Shown: piece after piece, positions 19,795 through 31,117 of the stretch
Numbering within the stretch: the stretch's first letter is position 1
Layout of the letters: every line of letters begins with the position of its first letter
Assembly: GCA_963798275.1 (NCBI GenBank)
Contig: CAWCTB010000041.1
Location: 49,767 to 113,766, forward strand
From: CAWCTB01 sp963798275
Lineage (GTDB): Bacteria > Acidobacteriota > Terriglobia > Terriglobales > Acidobacteriaceae
Length of the DNA stretch: 64,000 bases
Direction of reading: 5' to 3'
Position numbers and translations under genes: made by a program
Notes under the pieces: model-generated
Seen by the model: the letters and a program-made list of their open reading frames with translations, nothing else
What the model was told of the DNA's origin: nothing
Databases searched by the model: none

Positions 19795-20301
19795 ATGGCA
19801 AAGTCACGTCGCACTACGAATTCCCTCCCGCTGGAGCAAGCCCTCTTCAACCCCAAGCCACGCAAGAGTGTGCCCTACGAATTTGTGCTGGAGGCGATCG
19901 CTTCGCTGTCGCCCTGGACCCGGCCGATGTTCGGCTGTCTCGCGGTCTATGTGGGCGACCAGATCGTCTTCATCCTGCGCGACAAGCCGGGAGCGTCCGC
20001 CGACAACGGCGTGTGGCTCGCCACGGCCGAAGAGCATCACGAAAGTTTGCGTCACGAGTTTCCCAACCTGCGATCCATTCAGGTATTCGGGAAGGAAGTG
20101 AGCGCGTGGCAAGTGCTTCCGGCGGATGCGCCGGATTTCGAGGAAGCGGCACTGCGCGCGTGCGAACTGGTTGTCGCACGAGACCCCCGAATCGGCAAAG
20201 TGCCCAAGAAACGGCGCACGCCGGCGGCCACGAATATGTCGAAAGCGGCGAAGGCGCGGAAGACACCAAAAGACGCCGCCAAAGGTCGCGCGAGGCGGTG
20301 A
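19795..20301 (+). CDS. Conserved hypothetical protein, TfoX-N-like fold possible
   Basis: 168 residues; the ATG at 19795 is 7 bases after the amidase stop, so it is the last gene of the operon. The core reads RPMFGCLAVYVGDQIVFILRD, then DNGVWLAT, HHESLRHEFP and WQVLPADAPDFEEAA. The 'MFG' followed by a small beta-sheet resembles the N-terminal domain of TfoX-like proteins, but the match is loose. The last 40 residues are a Lys/Ala/Arg-rich tail with no order, of the sort that may contact nucleic acid. I know similar proteins only as uncharacterised ones. Cytoplasmic. Confidence 0.65.
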   Translation: MAKSRRTTNSLPLEQALFNPKPRKSVPYEFVLEAIASLSPWTRPMFGCLAVYVGDQIVFILRDKPGASADNGVWLATAEEHHESLRHEFPNLRSIQVFGKEVSAWQVLPADAPDFEEAALRACELVVARDPRIGKVPKKRRTPAATNMSKAAKARKTPKDAAKGRARR

Positions 20302-20612
20302 CCGGCAGGCGGCCACACGCGAGCAGTTCGCCGGAGACATTAACCAGTCGGTTACCTTGACGCTCGATTCCCCGCTGTTCCGATTGGGGAGAAAATAGTA
20401 ACTTATCTGCTACTCCCCCTCCCCCCACCTGTCCGCAAAATCTTCAAAACATTAGGTCAAAAATAAACTTTACCCGCAAAATCTTCCATCCATTGGAGTT
20501 AGAGGTAAAATCTTAATTCCATTGGATTTACATGCGAGAAGTCGCAACGAATGCCGTTCTATCGTCGGCGGACGGTTAGGGATCGGTAACCCGAGATGAC
20601 CGACTCGACTTG
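20302..20612. other. Intergenic region with C-rich tract and imperfect repeats
   Basis: No gene is seen. After the operon end there is a C-rich tract at 20413-20430, then the AT-rich repeats described in the next entry, then a stretch with nothing recognisable up to the truncated MltF-like gene on the other strand. Confidence 0.5.
20433..20532. repeat. Three imperfect AAAATCTT-containing repeats
   Basis: Three units share the core AAAATCTT: 20433-20460, 20473-20503 and 20504-20532. The last two also share TCCATTGGA(G/T)TT. They sit directly after a pyrimidine-rich tract (CCCCCTCCCCCC). The arrangement resembles intergenic repeats that I remember from other acidobacterial genomes, but I cannot check copy number from here. 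Confidence 0.5.
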
Positions 20613-21843
20613 TCAAAGAGCACTGTCAGCGGCGTCCGGTTTGGGCGTCAGAAGGGTCGGCGGCAGCAGGCACACTACACCCTTCTCCTCGCGATCATTG
20701 TAAGTTGAGGGCGGGGCGCGGTGGGCGGCGATCATCAGGTAGTCGAAGTCGTACTCGCCGGCGTACTTCTGGAAGAGCTCAAGGTTGGTCTGGAACTTCT
20801 TCATCTCTTCCGCCGGAAGTCGAGTTCTTGACCCACTTGGTGTTTTGCAGGTAGCGCCGCAGCAGGGTGTTGCCGAACGACGTTCCCACCGCGTGGGACG
20901 AGACGAACTCGTCGACCAGTTGCTTCAACTGCGGGTTGTTCTTGCGCATGACCCACGCCAGTTGGCCTCCGGTCGCGATCGCCAGGTCAGGATGCGGCTG
21001 AATGCTGGTCGAGCACCTGCGACCACAGGGCGGCTCTCTGTTTCGTGGTGACGGTCGCCGGAATCAATCCGGCGTTCACCATCTGCACCAGGTCGTCGTC
21101 CAGCAGGTTCTTGTCTGCCGCTTTGATGACGATCGGCGTCTTGCCCTCCTTCTGCAGCGTCTCGTTCACCTTCTGCAGGTTGGCGTAATAGGTAGTCAGC
21201 GGGTTGACGTACACCTCTTTTCCGCCCAGGTCGGCGAGGGTGGAGACCGCGCCGAAATTCTGGCCCGGTTACGATGATCTGCGATACGTCCGTCTGGATC
21301 GGCGTCGAGAACGCAACTCGCTGTTTCGCGCTCAGGCGTGACCACGATTCCGTAAGCGATCATGTCGCCCACGCCTTCGGTCAGGGCCGCCTCGATCTGG
21401 TCGGGGCGCATAGGAAGGAACGTGACTTTCACGTCGAGCGTGCCGGTCTTCAGCTTCTGGTTGGCGAACTTCTGGAACTCCTCCAGCGCCTCGTACATCA
21501 CGCCCTTGGGATGCCCTTTGTCGTAGAAGAAGCCGATGGGGTTGAGCAGGACGAGGGCGCGGATGTTGCGGTTCTTCGCCATCTCATCGAGATCGCCGGT
21601 GCGGCGCCCGAAAGCGGCTCGGGAGCTTGACGTCGCTGGACGGCGCAGGCGGCTCGTCAGGCGAAGATACTGGCGCAGCCGGAGCTGCCTGCTGCTTTGC
21701 CTTGCTCGGTGGCGGCCGGGGGCGCAGCTTTCTTGGCGCAGGCCACCAACGAAAGAAGCAGCGAGCAAAAGGACCGCGAACGCGAGAGGCTGGCGGGGCG
21801 AACACGAGGCGTGGAAGCATTCGTCTCCTCCTGTGCACAGCAT
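20613..21843 (-). pseudogene. MltF-like solute-binding protein, lacking the lytic domain, several frameshifts
   Basis: Joining frames gives a lipoprotein-like signal region, then NIRALVLLNPIGFFYD, LPMRPDQIEAALTEGVGD, VYVNPLTTYYANLQKVNETL, GLIPATVTTKQRAALW and SFGNTLLRRYLQ. This is the periplasmic binding half of membrane-bound lytic transglycosylase MltF (an SBP_bac_3-type fold). In MltF the sequence after YDFDYLMIAA goes on as QGYQES into the SLT catalytic domain; here it changes to an unrelated tail and stops at 20613, so the lytic domain and its Glu are missing. At least four frame changes occur (near 20810, 20985, 21210-21270, 21600-21720). The shifts may be assembly errors, but the C-terminal loss looks real. 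Confidence 0.6.
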
Positions 21844-21957
21844 AAATCAGGGGCCGTGCAGCAGTGGTGCGCGCGCCGCGTTGCTCTAGAGGAATGTCCG
21901 GCTACCAGGAAAAACGGGCGGCCCCGAAGGACGCCCGCCGGGTCGAGTGGTTGCTGA

Positions 21958-23668
<1,711 letters not shown>

Positions 23669-24139
23669 ACTGTACGTCTCCTTCACAGATACTTCTGGTT
23701 GGACGCAGCCAGAGGACGGTTGCGACGACATGAGTTCGCAGATCAACGCACGAACAGAATCCAGGCTGAAAGCCCAGCGTGCGACGTAGCCTAGAGCTCT
23801 GCCGAAGCACGCCAAAGTAGCGTGCGGCCGGCGCTGAAAGTCGTACGCATCTTGACCTGCGACCGCTCCTTCAGATGGTCACTGAGATGAAAGTCGTCAG
23901 TGCTGACGCGTAGTTGAGCCAGCTGCGCAGCCCAGACCGCTGGCTTAGTCTCTTCCAGGCGAAATGCGCTTCACGTCGTGGTAGTCGATGCCGATAACTG
24001 GTCACAGCCTTTCGCCTGCCCTTACTGATCGCTGAGAAAGGAAGCGGGGCGGAGGTCGCACGCACCTTGGTGTCATGCAAGCGGCCTAGCGCCGGTGCCA
24101 CATAGCCGTAGTTCATCGAGGTCGCGTCGTCGCGCAACT
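23669..24139. other. Non-coding gap between sulfatase and phosphoesterase
   Basis: About 470 bases hold no convincing reading frame. Short open stretches on the minus strand (for example 23871-24143) have no ribosome site or recognisable composition. The part next to 23668 carries the ribosome site of the sulfatase; otherwise I see nothing in it. Confidence 0.5.
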
Positions 24140-25444
24140 TCACTTGAACAGCTCCACCGTCGCGAACGGCTCAGCCGACCCCGGCCGGAAGCGATTGAGC
24201 GTGAACTTCGTCGGTTTCCCGGGCTGCACGTCGACGAGGACGTAGTTGTATTCCTCGATCGGGCTTGCGCCTTTCCAATACAGATCGGGCGGGTAGCCCT
24301 CGGGGACCTTGATGTGCGTCCTGCCGGGAAGGATCGGATCCTGTTCCGCGCCGCCGCCGCCCAGCAGCAGGTACTTCACGCCGTCCACTTGGTAAAGCTC
24401 GGTGGTGTGCACGTGCCCGTTGAAGACGACGATGTCGAGGTCCTTGGCGTACGCGGCAATCGTCTTGTGGGGATTCTGTTCTGCGGGGATGGCTCCCATG
24501 CCGGAGCGGCAGAAGGCCGGGCTGTGAAACGAGATGAAGACTTTCTTGGTGCCGTTGGCCTTGGCCTCATCCAGCCACTTCTGCAGCTGCTCCATCTGCG
24601 CTTCGTAGGGGGGCCGGGTCGAGCCCCATCCCGATGGCTCGCGATAGTCGTATGCGCCGGTCCAGAGGAAGATAAAACGCACGCCCTGGTAATCGAACTT
24701 GTAGATGAGCTGTTTGTCGGACACGCCGAATTTCGTCAGGTAGGGAAAGGACGCCAGCAGTCCTTCGACGTCGGAATCGGCCCATACCTCGTGATTTCCA
24801 ACGGCAGGAAAGACGCGGCCCGGCAGCCCCGCGGCCTTCATTTCCTTGTCCGGAGGCGGCAGTTGCTTCAGCACTTCTTCGTTCACCAGCTTCCAGTACG
24901 GATTGTCGGAGGGCTTGCCGCCCTGCTTGCCCCACCAGACCAGGTCTCCGGTGCTGACAAGGAACTTGGCCCGTCCGTCCTTAACGTCCCTCACTACCTC
25001 TCTGGCAACCCAGTCGCCGCCTTCCAGCCGGAACATCTGGCGGCTCACGCCGGGCAGCAGCTTCACGTCCTCGACCGATGCCTCCGTGACCCAGCCCTTG
25101 TCGAACTTCAGCGTGGTCACTTCGCTGGCAGTCATAAACGGCATGACCATCTCCACCAGTTCCTTGGTGCGACGGGTCATAGATCAGCTTGACGTCCTTC
25201 TGCGACCACCTCTGGCGCCACTTTCGCCGGCAGCACCAGCTCGAACATGTCAACCATGAGCTTGCGGGCTTCGCGCCTCCTCGTCCTGTTTGTAGGGGAG
25301 GTACATCATCGAGCGCGAGTCGCCGTATACGGCAAACGAAAAACCCTTGATCGGCAGCGCCGCGAGCCTGCTGCGCTGTGCGCAGCGAACGGTTGAAGAG
25401 CGAGCACCGCTACGAGTAGCAGACAAAACAGAGCAAAGCTTCAT
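24140..25444 (-). pseudogene. Calcineurin-like metallophosphoesterase, frameshifted N-terminal third
   Basis: The ATG at 25444 overlaps the stop of the upstream sulfatase (ATGA). A signal-peptide core (LLLVAVLALQPFAA) lies in a shifted frame near 25395-25430, followed by the first metal motif in FAVYGDSRS, then shifts near 25260 and 25185. From about 25180 to the stop at 24140 one long frame carries the rest: STGDLVWWG, VGNHEVW, ISFHSPAF and NGHVHTTELY, all of the Asp/Asn/His ligands of a two-metal phosphoesterase. The long frame is clean for 1 kb, so the indels cluster upstream. Likely a secreted phosphomonoesterase or phosphodiesterase acting next to the sulfatases. Intact in the organism if the indels are errors. 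Confidence 0.75.
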
Positions 25445-27320
25445 GTGGCTTTATCATTGTCGCTTCTCTCGTCACTTGTGAATTCTAAACGCGGAAAGCG
25501 AGGAAGGACGTTCATGCCTTCCTCGCCTCCGACTTCAGTTGTGCGGACTCTCGTCAAGTCCGCGTTTTCAAGTGCTCGCAAGGGTGCATGCACCCCTTCC
25601 CGAGCTAGTCGTCTCCCTTGTTGCTTCTCCATTTGCTTCAGGATGCCGTCCAGGTTGTAGGTTTCCGGCGCTTGCAGCGGCGGGAACTCCTTGAAGGAAT
25701 AGAGTTCCTTCTCCCACAGCAGCTGGCCGATGGGCAGCATGTTCCAGTCGTACAGATAGGCGGTAGCATGGGGAGCCAAGCGCGACCACCCAAGGCCATG
25801 CGCCGATCTTTGAGGCCGAGAAGCCCATAGTCTGCTCGAACGGGTCACGCTTGATGTTGTCGACCAGGGTCCAGTGGTAGTTGACGAGCGGCAGGAACCA
25901 GCCGGTCGCTCCCGTCCTGCGCCATCGAGTAATACAACTTCCAGTTCTTGTAGCGCACCGCCGACGGCGTCGCGCCCGAGTAGTAGAAGAAGTACGTCAC
26001 GCGCTGACGTGCTCCGACGTGCCTTCGAGATAGGCGCGCTGGTCGAACGCCGTCGAGCATGGTCTTGACGATGCCGGGATACTTGCCGGCCTGGATCTGC
26101 TTGTTCAGGTCGTCGCCCTTGGGACCGCCGGCGATGTCAACAAACGTGGGCAGCCAGTCGAGGGCCGCGAACATCTCCTTCTTCACCGTGCCCGGCTTGA
26201 TGTGACCCGGCCAGCGGACGACCAGGGGAGAGCGATAGCCGCCTTCCCATGCCTCGCCCTTCTGGCCCTTGAACGGGGTGATGCCGCCATCCGGGAAGCT
26301 GACCGTCTCGGCGCCGTTGTCGGTGGTGAAGACCAGGATGGTGTTGTCCAGCTGGCCCATGTCCTCCAGCTTCTTGATGACGTAGCCGATGTTGTCGTCC
26401 ATCTGCTTCATGCCGGCTTCGTTGATGCCCCAGTCCTTGCCGCCCTTGCGTGCCGATCATGGCCAGGTACTTCTGCGACAGCACGGTGGTGACGTGCATG
26501 CGCGCCGGGTTGTACCAGACGAAGAACGGCTTGTCGGTCTTCTTGGGGTCGTTGCGGTCGAGGAAGTCGATGACCTTGGCCGAGGTTTCCTCGTCCACCG
26601 TCTTCGACCGCTCCAGCGTCAGCGGGCCCTCGTCCTTGCAGCGTCTGGTTCTTCTCCGTGCCGTCGGAGGAGTGGCACCAGATGACCGGGCGCGGCGGCG
26701 TCAGGCAGGTCGCGGTCTTCGGGATCATCGGCTCCGGGAGGATCGGACAGGCCGGGACCGGCGTGTTTTTGCACGGCGGAGCGATGCCCTGCACCGTCGG
26801 GTGAACTGTTGATGTCGGGGAAGCTCACCTGCTGCATCGCGTCCAGGTGATAGAGCCAGCCCCAGTACTCCTGGAAGCCGTGCGCGTCGGCAGGGACGCG
26901 GTGTGATCGCCCAGGTGGTTCTTGCCGAACTCGCCGGTGGTGTAGCCGAGATCGCGCAGGAACACCGCCAGCGCCGGAGTGCCGGGCCGCAGATAGGACG
27001 GGCTGCCGGGCAGTTGCGGCGGGATCATGCCCGTGCGCAGCGGATACATGCCGGTGAAGAACGCATTGCGTCCGGAGGTGCAGCTCTGCATGGCGACGTA
27101 GTCCATGAAGATCGCGCCTTCGTTGCCGATGCGGTCGATGTTCGGGGTTTCCCCGACCATCAGGCCGCGATGGTAGATGCTCGGCTGCATCCAGCCGATG
27201 TCGTCGCCCATGATGACGACGATGTTGGGTGGCGAGGCTGCCGCTGGTCGGGGATGGGCGAGCGCTACCGCGGAAACCGATCCAATAACCGCTATGCCGT
27301 GCTCACCCGGCGCTGCTGAT
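25441..27320 (-). pseudogene. Second arylsulfatase, many frameshifts
   Basis: Seen across frames: NIVVIMGDDIGWMQPS (metal site), the formylglycine motif in QSCTSGRNAFF (C-x-S-x-R), GKNHLGDH, FVWYNPARMH, FTTDNGAE and KGQKGEAWEGGYR, RSPLVVRWPGH and a C-terminal region similar in layout to the first sulfatase. The start is not certain; the hydrophobic leader lies near 27240-27300. The TGA at 25441-25443 overlaps the ATG of the phosphoesterase, supporting both the end and an operon. Shifts are needed near 26890, 26800, 26640, 26445, 26050, 26010, 25905 and 25850. Sequence between shifts is well conserved. Function as for the first sulfatase, on a sulfated substrate not predictable here. Confidence 0.7.
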
Positions 27321-27340
27321 TCCTGCGATAATCAATCCAA

Positions 27341-29128
27341 GTGACGTTCCTAGGGATAACATTCTTCCAGAGACTTCGCACCGGGCTGGCCCTTTTTCTG
27401 CCGGTGCTCCTGACGGCAAATCTGTTGGCGCAAGCGCATGCACCGGCCCCGCCGCCTCCGCCCGGGGCGAAGACCAGGGTGTGCGAGGGACGCAAGATTC
27501 CGCAACTGGTGGACATCACGGCGAAGACCGGCATCACGTTCCATCACGAGTCCGATCCCGACAAAAAATACATCGTTGAGTCGATGGGTGGCGGCGTGAT
27601 CTTGCTGGATTACGATCGCGATGGCTGGACGGACATCTATTTCACCAACGCGCCGACGGTGGCGATGGCGCTGCAAAACAAGCCCGCACGCAGTGCGCTC
27701 TTCCACAATAATCATGATGGAACGTTCAGCGATGTGACCGAGAAGGCGGGGGTGGCGACGCCGTGTTTTGCGATGGGGGGCGCGGCCGGCGATTTCAACA
27801 ACGACGGCTGGCCGGACATCGTGGTGACCTGCCTGGGGCACACCATTCTGTATCGCAACAATGGCGATGGGACGTTTAGCGATGTGACCAAGCAGGCGGG
27901 CATTGACGATCCGCGCTGGTCAACGGGAGCGGCCTTCGGCGACTACGACAATGACGGCTTCGTCGACCTGATGGTCAGCCGCTATGTCGACTTCCAACTC
28001 AACGACCTGCCGGGATTCGGCAGCAGTCCGACGTGCAAGTATCGCGGCATCGATGTGCAGTGCGGACCGCGGGGACTGAAGGGCGCGGGCGACTCGCTGT
28101 ACCACAACAACGGTGACGGAACGTTCACCGAGGTCTCGAAGCAGACGGGGACGGACGATCCAGGCGGGTACTACGGACTGGGTGTGATGTGGGCGGACTT
28201 CAACAACACGGGACGGCAAGATATTTACGTTGCCAACGATTCCACGCCCAACTTTCTCTACGAGAACGAGGGCAAAGGCAAGTTCTCGGAGATCGGTCTG
28301 GAGTCAGGGACGGCGGTGAGCGCCGATGGTTCGGAGCAGGGTTCGATGGGAGTGGCGATCGGCGACTACGATCACAGCGGGCGGCCGTCGCTGTACGTGA
28401 CGAACTTCGCCGACGAGTACAGCATCCTGTACAAAAACGAGGGCAACTACGACTTTCGCGATGTGTCGTTCTCGGCGGGGGTGGGACTGGCTTCGTTGCC
28501 GTGGGTGAAGTGGGGCGACGCGTTTGTTGATCTCGACAACGATGGCTGGCTGGATTTGATCGGTGTGGGCGGGCAGGTGTATCCGCAGGTGGACTCGCTG
28601 CCTTCGGGAGCGCGTTACCGGCAGCCGAAGAACCTGTTCATGAACGAGCGCAATGGGAATTTCTGCGACGCTGAGGCGCAGGCCGGACCGGCGTTGCAGG
28701 AGCCGCGCGTGAGCCGGGGATTAGCGGTCGCGGACCTGGACAACGATGGCAACGTCGATGTTGTGGTGAACGATTTAGATGGCCCACCGATGATCCTGCA
28801 CAACCAGGGCATACCGGGGATGCACTGGGTGAGTTTCGAGCTGGCGGGTACCAAGAGCAATCGGATGGCGATTGGCGCCAAGATCAAGCTGGTGGCCGGC
28901 GGCATGACACAGACGGAACAGGTGCACAGCGGCGGGAGCTATCTGTCGCAACATGATTTCCGGGTGCACTTTGGGCTGGCGCAGGCGACGAAGATCGACT
29001 CGGTGGAGATTCAGTGGCCGTCGGGAGCGGTGGACAAGTTGAGCAACCTGGCAGCGGACAAGTTCTATGCGGTGCTGGAAGGCAGCGGCGTGGTAGATCG
29101 GGACAAGATCGTGCCGAAGAAGAAGTAG
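27341..29128 (+). CDS. CRTAC-type FG-GAP / ASPIC-UnbV secreted protein
   Basis: 595 residues from a GTG at 27341, with a signal peptide (about residues 1-32, AQAHA) and a Pro-rich linker. FG-GAP units carry loops DYDRDGWTD, DFNNDGWPD, DYDNDGFVD, DLDNDGWLD and DLDNDGNVD. The ASPIC/UnbV domain is at about residues 490-590 (AGTKSNRMAIGA, SGGSYLSQ, VEIQWPSG). It is intact, unlike the neighbouring sulfatases on the opposite strand with which it is divergent, and its 5' end lies within about 30 bases of their presumed start. Likely exported, Ca-binding propeller. Function unknown. It converges with the related gene at 29296-30990. Confidence 0.92.
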   Translation: MTFLGITFFQRLRTGLALFLPVLLTANLLAQAHAPAPPPPPGAKTRVCEGRKIPQLVDITAKTGITFHHESDPDKKYIVESMGGGVILLDYDRDGWTDIYFTNAPTVAMALQNKPARSALFHNNHDGTFSDVTEKAGVATPCFAMGGAAGDFNNDGWPDIVVTCLGHTILYRNNGDGTFSDVTKQAGIDDPRWSTGAAFGDYDNDGFVDLMVSRYVDFQLNDLPGFGSSPTCKYRGIDVQCGPRGLKGAGDSLYHNNGDGTFTEVSKQTGTDDPGGYYGLGVMWADFNNTGRQDIYVANDSTPNFLYENEGKGKFSEIGLESGTAVSADGSEQGSMGVAIGDYDHSGRPSLYVTNFADEYSILYKNEGNYDFRDVSFSAGVGLASLPWVKWGDAFVDLDNDGWLDLIGVGGQVYPQVDSLPSGARYRQPKNLFMNERNGNFCDAEAQAGPALQEPRVSRGLAVADLDNDGNVDVVVNDLDGPPMILHNQGIPGMHWVSFELAGTKSNRMAIGAKIKLVAGGMTQTEQVHSGGSYLSQHDFRVHFGLAQATKIDSVEIQWPSGAVDKLSNLAADKFYAVLEGSGVVDRDKIVPKKK

Positions 29129-29159
29129 CGAGTGCCAGTCGTGTCGATCGAATGCGCTG

Positions 29160-29275
29160 CTAAGCAGCGATTCCGTTGCAGATATCGGGGCCCTTCAGCA
29201 AGCCCAGGGCAGGCGCCTCGACTGGGTTCGGTCGCCCGGGCGAGCTCGCTTCGCTCGGGATGACAAACAAGAAAA
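29160..29275. repeat. Palindrome-rich intergenic repeat with GGGATGACA end
   Basis: Between two convergent CRTAC genes lie a perfect 12-base palindrome TCGCCCGGGCGA (29232-29243) and the overlapping 10-base palindrome GCGAGCTCGC (29240-29249), followed by TTCGCTCGGGATGACA. Sequences ending in CTCGGGATGACA are frequent in acidobacterial intergenic DNA as I recall. It may also serve as a terminator for both genes, though no T-run follows. Confidence 0.5.
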
Positions 29276-29295
29276 ACACGCGCTTTACGAAGCGG

Positions 29296-30990
29296 CTAAC
29301 GTTTGGGCGAGTTCGATGAGACCGCAGGCAATGGCACCGTTTCTTTTATCCCCGAGCCCTCCACCAGGGTGTAGATGTGATCGGCGGCGACGTCCTTCAA
29401 TGCTTCGATGTTTCCGTTGGGCCAGCGGATCTCGACTTTGGTGATCTGTTTTTCCTGGCCAAGTCCGAAGTGCAGGCGCAGGTCGCTCTGCGAGATGTAT
29501 CCGCTCCCACCTTTCACTTCGCGCATCTGCGAGGCGCCACCGGCGGTAATCGTGACTCGCGCGCCGATCGCCGATTTGTTGCTCTTCGTCCCTACCAGCT
29601 TGAACAGCACGCGGTGATTGGTGTTTCTGGAGTCGTTGATGAGGATTGACGGTGGCTCGCCGACGTTGAAGACGACGGCATCGACGTTGCCGTCGTTGTT
29701 GAGGTCGCCGAAGGCAATTCCACGGCGCGACTGCAGGGGCTCGTCGTTGAGCCCGGAGGCGTCGCTCAGGTCATCGAAGGTCAGCTTGCCGGTGTTGTGG
29801 AACAGCAGCATGGGCTCGCGGAAGTGGGGTTCGCCGGGAAGCGTGTCAATGGAGGTGTAGATGTGGCCGGCGGCGACCATGATGTCGGGCCAGCCATCGT
29901 TGTCGAAGTCGACGAAACCGGTGCCCCACTTGACCCAGCGAAAGGTGGGCTGGCCGAGTTTGGCGGTCCAGGTGATGTCGTTGAACTCGGTGCCACGATT
30001 ATGGAAGAGATCGTCGGGCTGGTAGGCGAAGGTGCCGACGGTGATGTCGAGTTTGCCATCGCGATCGAAGTCGCCAAAGTCGACGCCCATCGATCCCATG
30101 GCTTTGCCTTCGGCGCTCACGGCGGCGCCGGAGAGCAGGGCCTGGTCTTCGAAGGTGCCGTCGTGCTTGTTGCGGTAGAGGTAGCTGGGTTCGGTGTCGT
30201 TGCCGACGAAGAGGTCGGGCCAGCCGTCGTTGTCGTAATCGCCCCAGACGACGCCGAGTCCGAGGCGTCCCTCGGGATCGTGGACGCCGGCTTTCGTCGA
30301 GACCTCTTCGAAGGTTCCGTCGCCGCGATTGTGAAAGAGGAGGTCGGTCTCGCCGGACATACCCCAGGGGGCTTCGACGTTCAGTCCTTTGTAGTTGGTT
30401 TTGACCTCGCCGAGAGTCTTAACGTCGGTGTGGATGTAGCGTGAGACGAAGAGATCGATATGGCCGTCGCGGTCGTAATCGCCCCAGGCCGCGCCGGTGC
30501 TGAAGCCTCCGCCGGCGACGCCCGCACGGTCGGTGACGTCCTCGAACTGGCAGTTGCCGAGGTTGTGATACAGGGCGTTACCGCCATATCCGGTGACGTA
30601 GAGGTCGGGCAATCCGTCATTGTCGTAGTCGGCGACGGCCAGTCCCATGCCCCAACCTTTGCGGGTGAGCCCGGATGATTTGGTAATGTCGGTGAACTTG
30701 AAGCCGGCGTCCTGGTGATAGAGCTTGACCATGAGATCGCCGCCGGCGCGATAACCGTCGATCGTCGATGGCGTGACCACGGCAATGTCGAGCTTGCCAT
30801 CATTGTCGCAATCGAACAGTGCGACACCACCGGCCATCTGCTGGACGATGTATTTCATCTCCGCCGGTGGCTTGGTGCCGGGGAGGGGAAGGCCGACTTC
30901 GCGGTTGGCGTTGTGAAAGTGAATGGGCGCCGTCTGGCCGAAGGCGGGACAGAGAAAGGACAGAGACAACAGTACAAACGCCAGACGCAT
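29296..30990 (-). CDS. CRTAC-type FG-GAP / ASPIC-UnbV secreted protein
   Basis: 564 residues with a clear signal peptide (MRLAFVLLSLSFLCPAFGQ). FG-GAP loops: DCDNDGKLD, DYDNDGLPD, DYDRDGHID, DYDNDGWPD, DFDRDGKLD, DFDNDGWPD and DLNNDGNVD, giving about seven blades. The ASPIC/UnbV part (about residues 440-545) has VGTKSNKSAIGA, GSGYISQSD and VEIRWPNG. It is convergent with the 27341-29128 gene and divergent from the TPR gene at 31118, with 127 bases between the two starts. It is more compact than the 10317 protein, having no TPRs. Function unknown; exported. Confidence 0.92.
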   Translation of the reverse strand: MRLAFVLLSLSFLCPAFGQTAPIHFHNANREVGLPLPGTKPPAEMKYIVQQMAGGVALFDCDNDGKLDIAVVTPSTIDGYRAGGDLMVKLYHQDAGFKFTDITKSSGLTRKGWGMGLAVADYDNDGLPDLYVTGYGGNALYHNLGNCQFEDVTDRAGVAGGGFSTGAAWGDYDRDGHIDLFVSRYIHTDVKTLGEVKTNYKGLNVEAPWGMSGETDLLFHNRGDGTFEEVSTKAGVHDPEGRLGLGVVWGDYDNDGWPDLFVGNDTEPSYLYRNKHDGTFEDQALLSGAAVSAEGKAMGSMGVDFGDFDRDGKLDITVGTFAYQPDDLFHNRGTEFNDITWTAKLGQPTFRWVKWGTGFVDFDNDGWPDIMVAAGHIYTSIDTLPGEPHFREPMLLFHNTGKLTFDDLSDASGLNDEPLQSRRGIAFGDLNNDGNVDAVVFNVGEPPSILINDSRNTNHRVLFKLVGTKSNKSAIGARVTITAGGASQMREVKGGSGYISQSDLRLHFGLGQEKQITKVEIRWPNGNIEALKDVAADHIYTLVEGSGIKETVPLPAVSSNSPKR

Positions 30991-31117
30991 AGGGTTCGGA
31001 GACGTGGAAGCGATGCTGCAGGTATTCTATCGTTTCGCTTCGGTGAGAGGTGCGAGCCTTGACGGAGGTTTTGAAGCGCACTTAACCTGAAGATGAACCT
31101 CTGCAGGACTAATATTT

